NCBI GenBank assembly: GCA_002348365.1
Contig: DEBC01000040.1
Coordinates: 1 to 12,398, forward strand
Direction of reading: 5' to 3'
DNA: 12,398 bases
Source: Alphaproteobacteria bacterium UBA2966
Lineage (GTDB): Bacteria; Pseudomonadota; Alphaproteobacteria; UBA2966
Shown: positions 1-6,915 of the stretch, in pieces
Layout: each line of letters starts with the position of its first letter
Numbering within the stretch: the stretch's first letter is position 1
Notes under the pieces: generated by a model
Databases searched by the model: none
Seen by the model: only the letters and a program-made list of their open reading frames with translations
What the model was told of the DNA's origin: nothing
Program-made: the position numbers and the translations under genes

Positions 1-47
1 AAATGGTACAATCTGAGCACGGATGAATCGTGTTATGGGACGATGGT

Positions 48-1085
48 TCACCGATCCAGGGGACCGCCTTCGGATTTCCACGCATCGATTCCGCCGATCA
101 CGTGGCAAACGCGTTCCAGGCCGGCGTCCTGTGCCGTCTGGACGGCGAGGGCCGATCGTTCGCCGTAGGCGCAGTAAAAGATGATCTGCTTGTCGCCCTG
201 TGCGGCTTCGTAGTGCAGCATGCCACCCGGTTGCACGAAGTCGTCGAGCGCTTTGTAGGGCGCATGGACCGATGCCGGAATGGTGCCGTCACGCCGACGT
301 TCGTGGTCTTCCCTGAGATCCACGAAAAGCGCATCGGTGTCTTGGACGAGCGGTGATGCGTCAGCGACAGATATTGCCCACGAAGCGTCGTCCTCGTCGG
401 ACTGAGGCGCGCCAATCGCCTGATTGGCGGGGACCGCGACGTCGATCATCTTGGGGTCGGCGAGGTTCAAGCCGTTCATGATATCGACGTATTCGTCAAT
501 CGAACTGACCTGAAGACGCGGGTTATAGGCCATTTCCTCGCCGATCGTGCTGACGGTCTCCCCCTTGTAGTCATGTGCCGGATAGACCAGCGTGTCGGAA
601 GGCAGCTTGAGCAGCTTGTTGAAGATGGAATCGTATTGGGCACGTGGATCGCCATGCTGAAAATCGGTACGGCCTGTCCCTCGTATGAGGAGTGTGTCGC
701 CCGTGAACACGCGGTCCTCCAGCAGAAAACAGTATGAATCGTCCGTGTGACCGGGCGTATACATCACGTTCAAGGATACACCGTCGACGTCGATCGATTC
801 TCCTTCCCGGACACGCATCGAGACGATATCGGCAGAACTTTCGTTTCCCATCACCGTCACGCATCGGGTCTTGTTACGCAGTGCACCGAGTCCGGTGATG
901 TGATCGGCGTGGACGTGGGTGTCCACCGCCTTCACGAGTTTGCAGTCGAGCTCTTCGAGCACACGGAGGTATTGGTCCACCTTTTCCAGGACCGGGTCGA
1001 TGATCATGGCCTCACCGCCGCGGCGGCTCGCCAGGATATAGGTGTACGTGCTGGACGTGCTGTCGAACATCTGTCGGAAGATCAT
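48..1085 (-). CDS. Persulfide dioxygenase-type MBL-fold hydrolase fused to a rhodanese domain
   Basis: 345 residues. The N-terminal half is an ETHE1-like metallo-beta-lactamase domain with THVHADH at residues 56-62 and further metal-ligand candidates H113, D130 (in TGDTLLIRGTGRTD) and H171 (YPAHDYKG). The linker around 205-225 (NLADPKMIDVAVPAN) is typical of this family. A rhodanese domain follows at about 235-345, with the active-site loop CAYGERSA and Cys305. Family knowledge: such fusions oxidise glutathione persulfide to sulfite and handle sulfane sulfur in sulfide detoxification, as in the Blh proteins of rhizobia. The start at 1085 was preferred to the upstream ATG at 1127 because AAGGAGGG (1091-1098) lies just before it and the sequence starts like family members; the 14 extra residues are unlike the family. 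No BigR-type regulator is visible. The fold is secure; the exact substrate is inferred. Confidence 0.9.
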   Translation of the reverse strand: MIFRQMFDSTSSTYTYILASRRGGEAMIIDPVLEKVDQYLRVLEELDCKLVKAVDTHVHADHITGLGALRNKTRCVTVMGNESSADIVSMRVREGESIDVDGVSLNVMYTPGHTDDSYCFLLEDRVFTGDTLLIRGTGRTDFQHGDPRAQYDSIFNKLLKLPSDTLVYPAHDYKGETVSTIGEEMAYNPRLQVSSIDEYVDIMNGLNLADPKMIDVAVPANQAIGAPQSDEDDASWAISVADASPLVQDTDALFVDLREDHERRRDGTIPASVHAPYKALDDFVQPGGMLHYEAAQGDKQIIFYCAYGERSALAVQTAQDAGLERVCHVIGGIDAWKSEGGPLDR

Positions 1086-1257
1086 CGGGCCCCTCCTTCG
1101 CGATGATCTTCCAGATACCAAACCCACCGGTCCGCGTCACGGGGTAAGTTGTCGCAGTTTGACGGTGGATGGGGTGGCCGTCGCGACGGTGCGGGATTAG
1201 CTCCAGGGAAAGGGGCTGTTCGAGACCGGCAGTTGACGCCCCTCCGCAAACCGCGAC
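1086..1257. other. GC-rich intergenic leader with nested inverted repeats
   Basis: This spacer lies between the minus-strand MBL gene and the plus-strand short ORF at 1258. No convincing coding frame was found on either strand. Three nested complementary pairs occur: GTCGCG 1180-1185 with CGCGAC 1252-1257, TGCGG 1190-1194 with CCGCA 1244-1248, and AGGGGC 1211-1216 with GCCCCT 1238-1243. They could fold into one long imperfect hairpin ending right before the ATG at 1258. GC-rich DNA gives such pairings by chance, so this is only a candidate structure. The promoter of the MBL gene should also lie here, but no clear -35/-10 pair was seen. Confidence 0.3.
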
Positions 1258-1446
1258 ATGCGGAACGGTTCCAGCAAGGTGCTGGGATTCGCCCCGGCCT
1301 GGGTCGTCGCGAAGTTCCTCGCCTCGAGGGATCTTCTGCGTATTCCGCGTGAAGTGGAGCTGCTGGGACTGGACTTCCACAGCAACCAGGAAGCCGATGC
1401 GGCCCGGCGTGAGGTAGCCGACGCGGCTCGGTCCGAATCGGTCTGA
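1258..1446 (+). pseudogene. Possible remnant of an Amt ammonium transporter C-terminus (or small protein)
   Basis: 62 codons with strongly GC-biased third positions, which suggests real coding ancestry. It has a short hydrophobic stretch (residues 7-21) followed by LLRIPREVELLGLDFHS. That segment resembles the last helix and cytosolic tail of Amt/AmtB transporters, which end in a pattern like LRVSxEEExxGLDxxxHGE. An in-frame TGA at 1234-1236 closes the frame upstream. There is no ribosome binding site before ATG 1258, and neither other forward frame of the preceding 120 bases looks like Amt. It ends 30 bases before the next small gene. It may be a truncated transporter relic or a short independent protein. 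The Amt match is from memory of the family pattern, not an alignment. Confidence 0.35.
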
Positions 1447-1476
1447 ACCACGGGTATGACGTAAAGGAGACTGAAC

Positions 1477-1698
1477 ATGTCAACCACACCTATCGATACC
1501 TGGGCGGTGGACCTGGCCAATGTGACGGCCATCTATCCGTGGGTCGGAACCGAAGGCATCATGGCCATCGTCGGTATCGTTCTTTGGCTTGCCTGGCAAG
1601 TTTGGCAGATCAAGCACGAGAACGACACCTATGATCAGAAGATTCAACGATACGGGGATCAAACCACGATCAATGGTGCAATCGACGATCACCATTAA
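1477..1698 (+). CDS. Small single-pass membrane protein, function unknown
   Basis: 73 residues with a strong ribosome binding site (AAAGGAGA at 1463-1470, 6 bases before ATG). The N-terminus (1-25) is polar to amphipathic with several aromatic residues. One hydrophobic segment at about 27-45 includes GIVLWLAWQVWQI. The tail is highly charged (KHENDTYDQK) and ends in DDHH. A terminator directly follows, so this is the last gene of its transcript. I do not recognise a named family. The neighbouring Amt-like tail makes an accessory role at a transporter conceivable, but that is a guess from position only. The RBS, codon bias and terminator make it very likely a real gene. Confidence 0.75.
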   Translation: MSTTPIDTWAVDLANVTAIYPWVGTEGIMAIVGIVLWLAWQVWQIKHENDTYDQKIQRYGDQTTINGAIDDHH

Positions 1699-1723
1699 GA
1701 CCTGCTTCATTGAACAAGAACTT

Positions 1724-1758
1724 GGGGCGCCGGGGCAACCCGGTGCCCCTTGCTTTAT
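1724..1758 (+). terminator. Intrinsic terminator after the small membrane protein gene
   Basis: An 11-bp stem pairs 1724-1734 with 1739-1749 (one G-T pair) around a GCAA tetraloop of the stable GNRA class. It is followed by a T-rich run TTGCTTTAT. It sits 25 bases after the stop at 1698 and 45 bases before the next start, so it separates this unit from the 1803 gene. Confidence 0.8.
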
Positions 1759-1802
1759 GATGGGCTGGATTTGACGCCGATGCAGGCGTAAGAACCGAGC
1801 GA

Positions 1803-2336
1803 ATGAGCATGACCGACAGCAATCAAGAACCAGCCGGTGCCGCAATCACCATCGGCGTCTCGAAGTCACGCCGCAAGCACGCTTTGATCATCGCCGGATT
1901 TCTCGCGGTCATAGGATTCGGTAGCTTCATTGCCGGCGAAGGGTATGTGCCCGACCACGAGCTGGTTGGAGGTGTCTGCGGCGCCGTGGCCGTGCTGGTG
2001 CTGATGGTTTCCAGGGGTGCCTGGACCGAGGGCGTGGCGATGACCATCGGCGATGAAGGTATCTGGTATCGGGACTGGAATCTCCCGGTCGTGCCTTGGC
2101 GACATATCGATCGCGCATACGCGACCGGTATCCGCTTGCGACCGCTGTTGCGGATTGATCTCGTGAATGCCCAGACGTTTTTCGGTGGTTTGGATGACGA
2201 AATTCGTGGTCGCCTTCCGGGCAACACGTTGATCAAAGCCAACCATCTCCTTGCGCCCAACGGGGCATTGGAAATGCCGATTGCTGAGGTCGTCGCTGAA
2301 ATCGGTGCGGCCCTACGGCGCCGCACCGACAGCTGA
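1803..2336 (+). CDS. Membrane protein with two TM helices and a PH-like domain (STM3941-like)
   Basis: 177 residues. After a polar N-terminus there are two predicted helices at about 27-45 and 53-70. A soluble beta-rich domain follows: MTIGDEGIWYRDW (80-92), VPWRHIDRAYA (97-107), LLRIDL (115-120), then an MPIAEVVAEIGAAL ending helix (158-171). This layout, with a PW-x-x-I motif after an 'xIxDxGI' strand, resembles small bacterial PH-like membrane proteins of the STM3941 type; no biochemical function is established. Start: ATG 1803 or the in-frame ATG 1809, both with only a weak purine-rich sequence upstream. It begins just after the terminator at 1724 and ends 32 bases before the exporter gene, so it probably opens the same transcript. 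Confidence 0.75.
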   Translation: MSMTDSNQEPAGAAITIGVSKSRRKHALIIAGFLAVIGFGSFIAGEGYVPDHELVGGVCGAVAVLVLMVSRGAWTEGVAMTIGDEGIWYRDWNLPVVPWRHIDRAYATGIRLRPLLRIDLVNAQTFFGGLDDEIRGRLPGNTLIKANHLLAPNGALEMPIAEVVAEIGAALRRRTDS

Positions 2337-2368
2337 GTTTAGGGTCGCGCAGGAGTCCGATCCGGTCG

Positions 2369-3301
2369 ATGGCTCGCCCCCGCCACACCCTTCGTCCCCG
2401 CAATGTCGAATCGGGCTTCGTGCTTCTTGGCATCCTGTGCATGTGTTCAGCCCACACGATCTTTCCTCTGCTCAACACAGCTGTGCAATACCTCATCGAC
2501 GAGTACCCGATCCTTCAGCTGGTTTGGGCTCGATACGTCGGCCACCTCGTCTACATCCTGGCCGTCCTGATCCCGACACGAGGCTTCCGTTTCGTCAGGA
2601 CGACCCGGCCCAAGATTCAGTTGGTTCGCTCGTTCCTGCTGGTGGCGGCCACGGCTTTCTACTTCTCCGCCCTGATCTACATTCCGCTGGCGACCGCGGC
2701 CGTCATCAACTTCACCGGACCGATGATCATGGTTGCCCTGTCGATATTCGTTCTCGGCGAGACAGTCGGCCCACGCAGGTGGGCGGCCGTGATCCTGGGT
2801 TTCATCGGAGCGATGATTATCATTCGCCCTGGGATAGGCGGCTTGCACTGGGGCGGATTCCTGGTGCTGGGGTGCGCCGCGTGCAATTCCCTGTACCAGA
2901 TTCTCACGCGCTCCCTCGCGGGCCACGATTCGGCGGAAACCAGCATCTTCTATACCGCGCTCGTGCCGAGCATCCTGCTCACGCTGTTGCTTCCGTTTGA
3001 TTACCGCCTTCCCGGCAGCGGACTTGACTGGTTGCTGTTCAGCGTCTTGGGGTTGATCGGCGGTCTCGGCCACTACCTCGTCATCAAGGCGTACGAAAAC
3101 GCCGAAGCCTCGATCATTTCACCGCTCAACTACGTGCAACTGGTGGGTGCCACTGCGCTCGGGTATTTCGTCTTCGGAGATTTTCCCGATGGCTGGACAT
3201 GGGTCGGCGCAGCCATCATCGTTGCGAGCGGGTTATATATTATGCACCGCGAGACCATTCACGGACGCGGTACAAAGCAGGCTGGCGATGTCAAAGGTTG
3301 A
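2369..3301 (+). CDS. EamA/DMT-family transporter, ten predicted TM helices
   Basis: 310 residues with two EamA repeats, about residues 15-152 and 162-294, each with five hydrophobic helices. The end of the first repeat is diagnostic: TGPMIMVALSIFVLGETVGPRRWAAVILGFIGAMIIIRP (116-154) follows the conserved EamA pattern of P-x(9-12)-LGE-x(4)-W-x(4)-GxxGxxxxxRP. The family (YdcZ/RhaT/RarD relatives) exports or imports metabolites such as amino acids and their derivatives; the substrate cannot be predicted. A GCAGGAG sequence lies upstream but 13 bases from the ATG, further than usual. Its 3' end overlaps the regulator gene by 14 bases, so the two are almost certainly co-transcribed and the transporter is a plausible partner of the amine/glutamate cluster. 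Confidence 0.9.
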   Translation: MARPRHTLRPRNVESGFVLLGILCMCSAHTIFPLLNTAVQYLIDEYPILQLVWARYVGHLVYILAVLIPTRGFRFVRTTRPKIQLVRSFLLVAATAFYFSALIYIPLATAAVINFTGPMIMVALSIFVLGETVGPRRWAAVILGFIGAMIIIRPGIGGLHWGGFLVLGCAACNSLYQILTRSLAGHDSAETSIFYTALVPSILLTLLLPFDYRLPGSGLDWLLFSVLGLIGGLGHYLVIKAYENAEASIISPLNYVQLVGATALGYFVFGDFPDGWTWVGAAIIVASGLYIMHRETIHGRGTKQAGDVKG

Positions 3302-3917
3302 ACAGCTCGACTATCAGCATCCTCACGCGACAGAAGTCGATGACGGCAGTCTCGAAGTGTCAATCGGAGGTGAAGTCCGGGAATTTCGCAAGAAGCTGGA
3401 CATGACGGTCGCCGAACTCGCCAAGACCTCCGGTCTGTCGGCGGGCATGCTGTCCAAGATCGAGAACGGGATGACGTCGCCCTCGCTCGCGACTCTGCAG
3501 GCGCTGTCGCGGGCACTGCACGTGCCGGTGACTTCCTTCTTTCGGAAATATGAGGAGGAACTGGATGCGACCCATGTGCGCGCCGGACAGGGACTGGCAA
3601 TCGAGCGTCGTGGGACGCGGGCGGGGCACCAATACCAGCTGCTGGGCCACTCCATCGGCAAGAGTGTCGCAGTCGAGCCGTACCTGATCTCGCTCACCGA
3701 AGAGTCAGATGTGTTTCCGCTATTCCAGCATGCGGGACAGGAATTCATCTACATGCTGGAGGGCGAGGTCAGTTATCGCCACGGCGACAAGACCTACACT
3801 CTGTCTCCCGGCGATTCTCTCTTCTTCGACGCCAATGCCCCCCACGGCCCCGAGGAGCTGAACAAGCTCCCAATTCGCTTCCTTTCGATCATCGTGTACA
3901 CGCGCGAGAACGACTGA
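3288..3917 (+). CDS. XRE-family transcriptional regulator with C-terminal cupin sensor domain
   Basis: 209 residues. An HTH_XRE domain spans about 29-85 (REFRKKLDMTVAELAKTSGL then SAGMLSKIENGMTSPSLATL). A cupin_2 domain spans about 125-205, with candidate metal ligands H148, E152 and H186 in FQHAGQEFIYMLEG and SPGDSLFFDANAPHGPEE. Family knowledge: relatives such as PuuR use the cupin to sense small amino compounds and repress catabolic genes. The start at 3288 (MSKVEQ) was chosen over ATG 3147 because the added residues would be out-of-frame sequence of the exporter. The gene overlaps the exporter end by 14 bases and precedes the glutamate-synthase-like genes, with a palindrome-rich gap between. 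It is the likely local regulator of the cluster. Confidence 0.9.
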   Translation: MSKVEQLDYQHPHATEVDDGSLEVSIGGEVREFRKKLDMTVAELAKTSGLSAGMLSKIENGMTSPSLATLQALSRALHVPVTSFFRKYEEELDATHVRAGQGLAIERRGTRAGHQYQLLGHSIGKSVAVEPYLISLTEESDVFPLFQHAGQEFIYMLEGEVSYRHGDKTYTLSPGDSLFFDANAPHGPEELNKLPIRFLSIIVYTREND

Positions 3918-3926
3918 AATATTTCA
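3915..3926. promoter_or_regulatory. 12-bp perfect palindrome, candidate operator
   Basis: TGAAATATTTCA is its own reverse complement and includes the stop codon of the XRE-cupin gene. Half-sites ATTTCA recur at 3968-3973 and 3973-3978 in the same gap, and a shortened version TGAAATTCA occurs at 9506-9514 before the glutamine-synthetase-like gene. Palindromes of this size and AT-rich core fit binding by a dimeric XRE regulator, which is encoded immediately upstream. Binding itself is inferred. Confidence 0.45.
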
Positions 3927-3954
3927 TGAGAGGAAACTTTTTTTCCTCTCATGA
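3924..3954. repeat. Perfect 13-bp inverted repeat between regulator and amidotransferase genes
   Basis: The left arm 3924-3936 and right arm 3942-3954 are exact reverse complements around a CTTTT loop. The repeat shares its first three bases with the palindrome at 3915-3926. There is no T-run after the right arm, so it does not fit a standard intrinsic terminator; as DNA it could be an operator, as RNA an attenuator or end-stabilising hairpin. A weak promoter-like pair lies just downstream (TTGATT 3956-3961, 17-base spacer, TAGGTT 3979-3984), which would favour the operator reading for transcription starting at the amidotransferase gene. Confidence 0.6.
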
Positions 3955-4033
3955 CTTGATTCCGCGAATTTCATTTCATAGGTTTGGGTATGCCCCCACG
4001 CGGGCTCAACATTGGCTACGCGCGAGATTTGCG

Positions 4034-4942
4034 ATGTGTGGAATTGCTGGTGTCCTCTTCAAAAATTCTGATCTGAACGCGAAGCTCGGTGAGACGCTGA
4101 TCGAGATGCTCGACGGGTGTCAGCACCGGGGGCCCGATTCGACTGGATTCGCCCTGTATGGAGGTGACTCGGACACTTCCGAGTTCGTCCTGCGGTTTTT
4201 CGTCGGCGAGGGCGAAGAGGGCTCGGAGAACGTGGTTCGCGTCGAACGTGCCCTCAAGGAGTTCGAGGCGGAGATCATCAATGGCGATCACGTCGGCAGT
4301 ACCTATCGGGCCACGGTGCGATACGAAGGTGACGTGCAGAAGTTCGCCTACGCCATGGAACATGCAGCAAAGCTGTTCTCCATCGGCAGCAAACTCGACA
4401 TCGTCAAGGATATCGGCGGCGCACACGACGTTGACGACGTCTACGATATTCACGCCGCAAACGGCAGCCATGGTCTCGGGCACGTGCGCCTGGCGACCGA
4501 ATCCGACGTGAAGCCCGAGGCAGCCCATCCCTTCTGGGCAACGGGATTCTCGGACGTCGCCATCGTGCATAACGGCCAGATTACAAACTACTGGAAGATG
4601 CGGCGGTTGCTCGAGCAGCGCGACTACGAATTTCATACTGACAACGACTCGGAACTCATTGCGGTCTATCTGGCCGACAAGCTCAAGCATGGCGACACCT
4701 TGAAGGAGGCCCTCGAAACGTCGATCGACGATCTCGATGGAACGTTCTCGTTCCTCGTCTCGACCGAAGATGAGATGGGTTACGCCAAGGACCGATTGGC
4801 GGCCAAGCCCATGGTTCTCTATGAGAACGACGACCTCATTGCCATCGCATCCGAAGAGGTCTCACTGAACCGGCTGTTCCCGGGTCACGCCTTGGACACC
4901 ACCGAACCACCGCCCGGAACGTGCGCGACATGGTCACGGTAG
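4034..4942 (+). CDS. Class II (Ntn) glutamine amidotransferase, GlxB/MgsA-type glutamate-synthase-like subunit
   Basis: 302 residues starting MCGIAG, so Cys2 becomes the N-terminal nucleophile after Met removal. Glutaminase signatures follow: QHRGPDSTG 30-38, GHVRLATES 149-157, HNGQITN 179-185 (oxyanion-hole N180/G181), HTDNDSE 201-207, and a natural-looking end at EPPPGTCATW. Family knowledge: it hydrolyses glutamine and passes ammonia to a synthase partner. The start at 4034 was chosen over ATG 3926 because a 36-residue extension would block the catalytic Cys and would begin inside the inverted repeat. The RBS is weak. The insert at about 50-140 and the ATES motif resemble GlxB/MgsA more than PurF or GlmS. 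The end overlaps the next gene by 13 bases, which suggests coupled translation of a complex. Confidence 0.9.
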   Translation: MCGIAGVLFKNSDLNAKLGETLIEMLDGCQHRGPDSTGFALYGGDSDTSEFVLRFFVGEGEEGSENVVRVERALKEFEAEIINGDHVGSTYRATVRYEGDVQKFAYAMEHAAKLFSIGSKLDIVKDIGGAHDVDDVYDIHAANGSHGLGHVRLATESDVKPEAAHPFWATGFSDVAIVHNGQITNYWKMRRLLEQRDYEFHTDNDSELIAVYLADKLKHGDTLKEALETSIDDLDGTFSFLVSTEDEMGYAKDRLAAKPMVLYENDDLIAIASEEVSLNRLFPGHALDTTEPPPGTCATWSR

Positions 4943-6915
4943 ATCTCAGTGAACTGCCGGTTCGGGAAGCCAATGACCTGATCCGCAAGGCCGGTGCGAA
5001 TGGCGAGGATGTGGAAGTCCTCAATCCTGACGCGCGGCACCATATTGGCGTCGGTCTGGCAGACCCGATCACCGTTCGCATTCGCGGATCGGCGGGCTAC
5101 TTCTGTGCCGGACTTACCGATGGACCCAAGTTCGAGGTCGAGAGCAACGTCGGTTGGGGTCTGGCCGACAACATGTATGCGGGTTCCATCGTCGTCGGCG
5201 GCAATGCCAGCGCCATACCGGCGGTCGCTATTCGGGGTGCCGAGGTCGTCGTCAAAGGGAATATGGGATCGCGGGCCGGTCAGGTGATGAAGGAGGGCAC
5301 GCTGCTCTGCGGCAAGAATGCCAACTTCATGGCCGGATACATGATGTACGGCGGCCGCATCATCATCCTGGGCGATTCCGGGGAACGAGTCGGCGAAGAC
5401 ATGACCGGTGGCGAGATCTTCATCGGCGGCAAAGTGCAGTCACTGGGTGCTGCCGCCATGCAGACCGATATGAGCGGCGAGGAGGACGACGAACTCCGCG
5501 CCTTCCTGGACAAGTACGAAATTCCCTTTGCGGGCACTTTTAACAAGATCGTCAACGAAGGCGGCAATCTGCGATACGCGAACCCGGAACCGCGACGTCG
5601 TGCCATTCCGTTCTTCACCTTCTCGGGCAAGTCTGACTATTGGAATGAAAAGGTCCAGGAGGACATCTACGTAAAGTCGAAAATCGGCCGTTATCGTATC
5701 CGCGGCTATGGCGGCGCCCGGGCATTGCCTCATCTGAATGATATTGCTTTCAGGAAAGACCTGAGCGACGCCGGGAAGGATCCTGACGTCGTCGCCAAGG
5801 TGAACATGCGCACCGAAGTTGGCGGTCGGCATGGGGCCAAGCCGCTTGATCTTTCGATGCCTGTGATGATCGCCCCGATGAGTTTCGGCGCTCTGAGCAA
5901 ATCCACCAAACTCGCCATGGCCAAGGCAGCCGCGATGGCTGGCATCTCGGAGAATACCGGGGAGGGCGGCATGATGGATGAGCAGCGCGAGGCCGCCGAC
6001 CAGCTGATCTTTCAGATGCTGTCGGGGCGGCTGGGCTGGAACATTCACGACATGCAGCGGGCCGATGGCCTTGAGATTTACATCAGCCAAGGCGCCAAGC
6101 CCGGCTTCGGCGGCCAGCTCATGGCCAAGAAGGTGACCGAAGAGATCGCGCAAATCCGGGGCATTCCGCACGGGATTGATTTGCGGTCGCCGTCACGGCA
6201 CCCGGACATCCTCGGCGCTGACGACCTTGTCATCAAGATCGAAGAAATGCGCGAGGCGACGGGCTATCGCATCCCCGTCAGCGTCAAGCTTGGCGCCGGT
6301 CGTGTCCGCGACGATATCAAGATCGCCGTCAAGGACGGCTTCGACTTTATCGAGCTCGACGGCATGCAGGGGTCCACAGGTGCGGCAGGCAACGAGGTGC
6401 TGGACTACTGCGGTATCCCGACCATCGCCGCCATCCAGGAGGCGGAAGAGGCCCTGGAGGAGATCGGCCGCCGTCAGGACGTCGACATCATCCTGATGGG
6501 TGGAATCAAGGACGGCATCGACACTGTGAAGTCTCTGGCGTTGGGTGCCGACGCCATCGGCATGGGAACGTCCGCGATCATCGCGGCGGGATGCATCGCC
6601 TGCATGCAGTGTCACGTTGGAACATGCGTTGTCGGGATTGCCACACAGGACCCTGATCACGAAAAGCGCTATCAGGTCGACATCGAAGCGCAGAACGCGG
6701 CACGATTTTTTGAGAGCGTTCGGTGGCAGATTGCAGCCCTGACCCATGCGCTGGGTTACGACGATATTCGCAAACTGGGACGCGACGACCTCGTCGCGCT
6801 CACGCCGGAGGCTGCGGCCATCACCAAGCTGCCGTACGCGCCCGAACACTGGGCCGGCGAGCACCAAATTCAGGAGACCGTGGGCATTCAACGCTCCGGT
6901 TCGCACATCCAATGA
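4930..6915 (+). CDS. GXGXG domain fused to FMN-binding glutamate-synthase domain (GlxC-GlxD / MgsB-MgsC fusion)
   Basis: 661 residues. Residues 30-170 form a GXGXG beta-helix domain with repeated G-x-x-x-G turns (SAGYFCAG, NVGWGLADNMYAG, NMGSRAG, DSGERVGEDMTGG). A linker leads to an FMN glutamate-synthase barrel at about 245-640: MIAPMSFGALS 313-323, ENTGEGG 341-347, QGAKPGFGGQL 387-397, ELDGMQGSTGAA 475-486, MGGIKDGID 523-531. An iron-sulfur motif lies at C555, C561 and C566 (C-x5-C-x4-C as in GltB), with an extra C558. Inferred role: add glutamine-derived ammonia, or an amine, to a 2-oxo acid. In MgsBC and GlxCD these are separate genes, and in GltB the GXGXG domain is C-terminal. ATG 4930 was chosen over GTG 4921 because MVTVDLSELPVREAN matches GlxC N-termini. 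No clear RBS; it overlaps its neighbours by 13 and 4 bases. Confidence 0.88.
   Translation: MVTVDLSELPVREANDLIRKAGANGEDVEVLNPDARHHIGVGLADPITVRIRGSAGYFCAGLTDGPKFEVESNVGWGLADNMYAGSIVVGGNASAIPAVAIRGAEVVVKGNMGSRAGQVMKEGTLLCGKNANFMAGYMMYGGRIIILGDSGERVGEDMTGGEIFIGGKVQSLGAAAMQTDMSGEEDDELRAFLDKYEIPFAGTFNKIVNEGGNLRYANPEPRRRAIPFFTFSGKSDYWNEKVQEDIYVKSKIGRYRIRGYGGARALPHLNDIAFRKDLSDAGKDPDVVAKVNMRTEVGGRHGAKPLDLSMPVMIAPMSFGALSKSTKLAMAKAAAMAGISENTGEGGMMDEQREAADQLIFQMLSGRLGWNIHDMQRADGLEIYISQGAKPGFGGQLMAKKVTEEIAQIRGIPHGIDLRSPSRHPDILGADDLVIKIEEMREATGYRIPVSVKLGAGRVRDDIKIAVKDGFDFIELDGMQGSTGAAGNEVLDYCGIPTIAAIQEAEEALEEIGRRQDVDIILMGGIKDGIDTVKSLALGADAIGMGTSAIIAAGCIACMQCHVGTCVVGIATQDPDHEKRYQVDIEAQNAARFFESVRWQIAALTHALGYDDIRKLGRDDLVALTPEAAAITKLPYAPEHWAGEHQIQETVGIQRSGSHIQ

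Noticed and set aside
747..1106. Plus-strand frame of 119 codons inside the MBL gene
   Set aside because: Antisense to a well-supported persulfide-dioxygenase domain, with no RBS or family pattern.
1191..1235. tRNA-like fragment (GGGATTAGCTC and GTTCGA)
   Set aside because: The D- and T-arm-like words are too close together and no anticodon arm or acceptor pairing can be drawn.
3926..4033. N-terminal extension of the amidotransferase from ATG 3926
   Set aside because: It would bury the catalytic Cys2 that must become N-terminal, and it starts inside the inverted repeat without an RBS.
4010..4036. Sigma-54 promoter before the amidotransferase gene
   Set aside because: The GG and GC elements are about 15 bases apart instead of 10, and they run into the start codon.
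4900..4960. Frameshift splitting one amidotransferase-GXGXG-FMN polypeptide
   Set aside because: The amidotransferase ends with the natural EPPPGTCATW tail of its family and the next frame has a GlxC-like N-terminus at ATG 4930, so two overlapping genes explain the junction.
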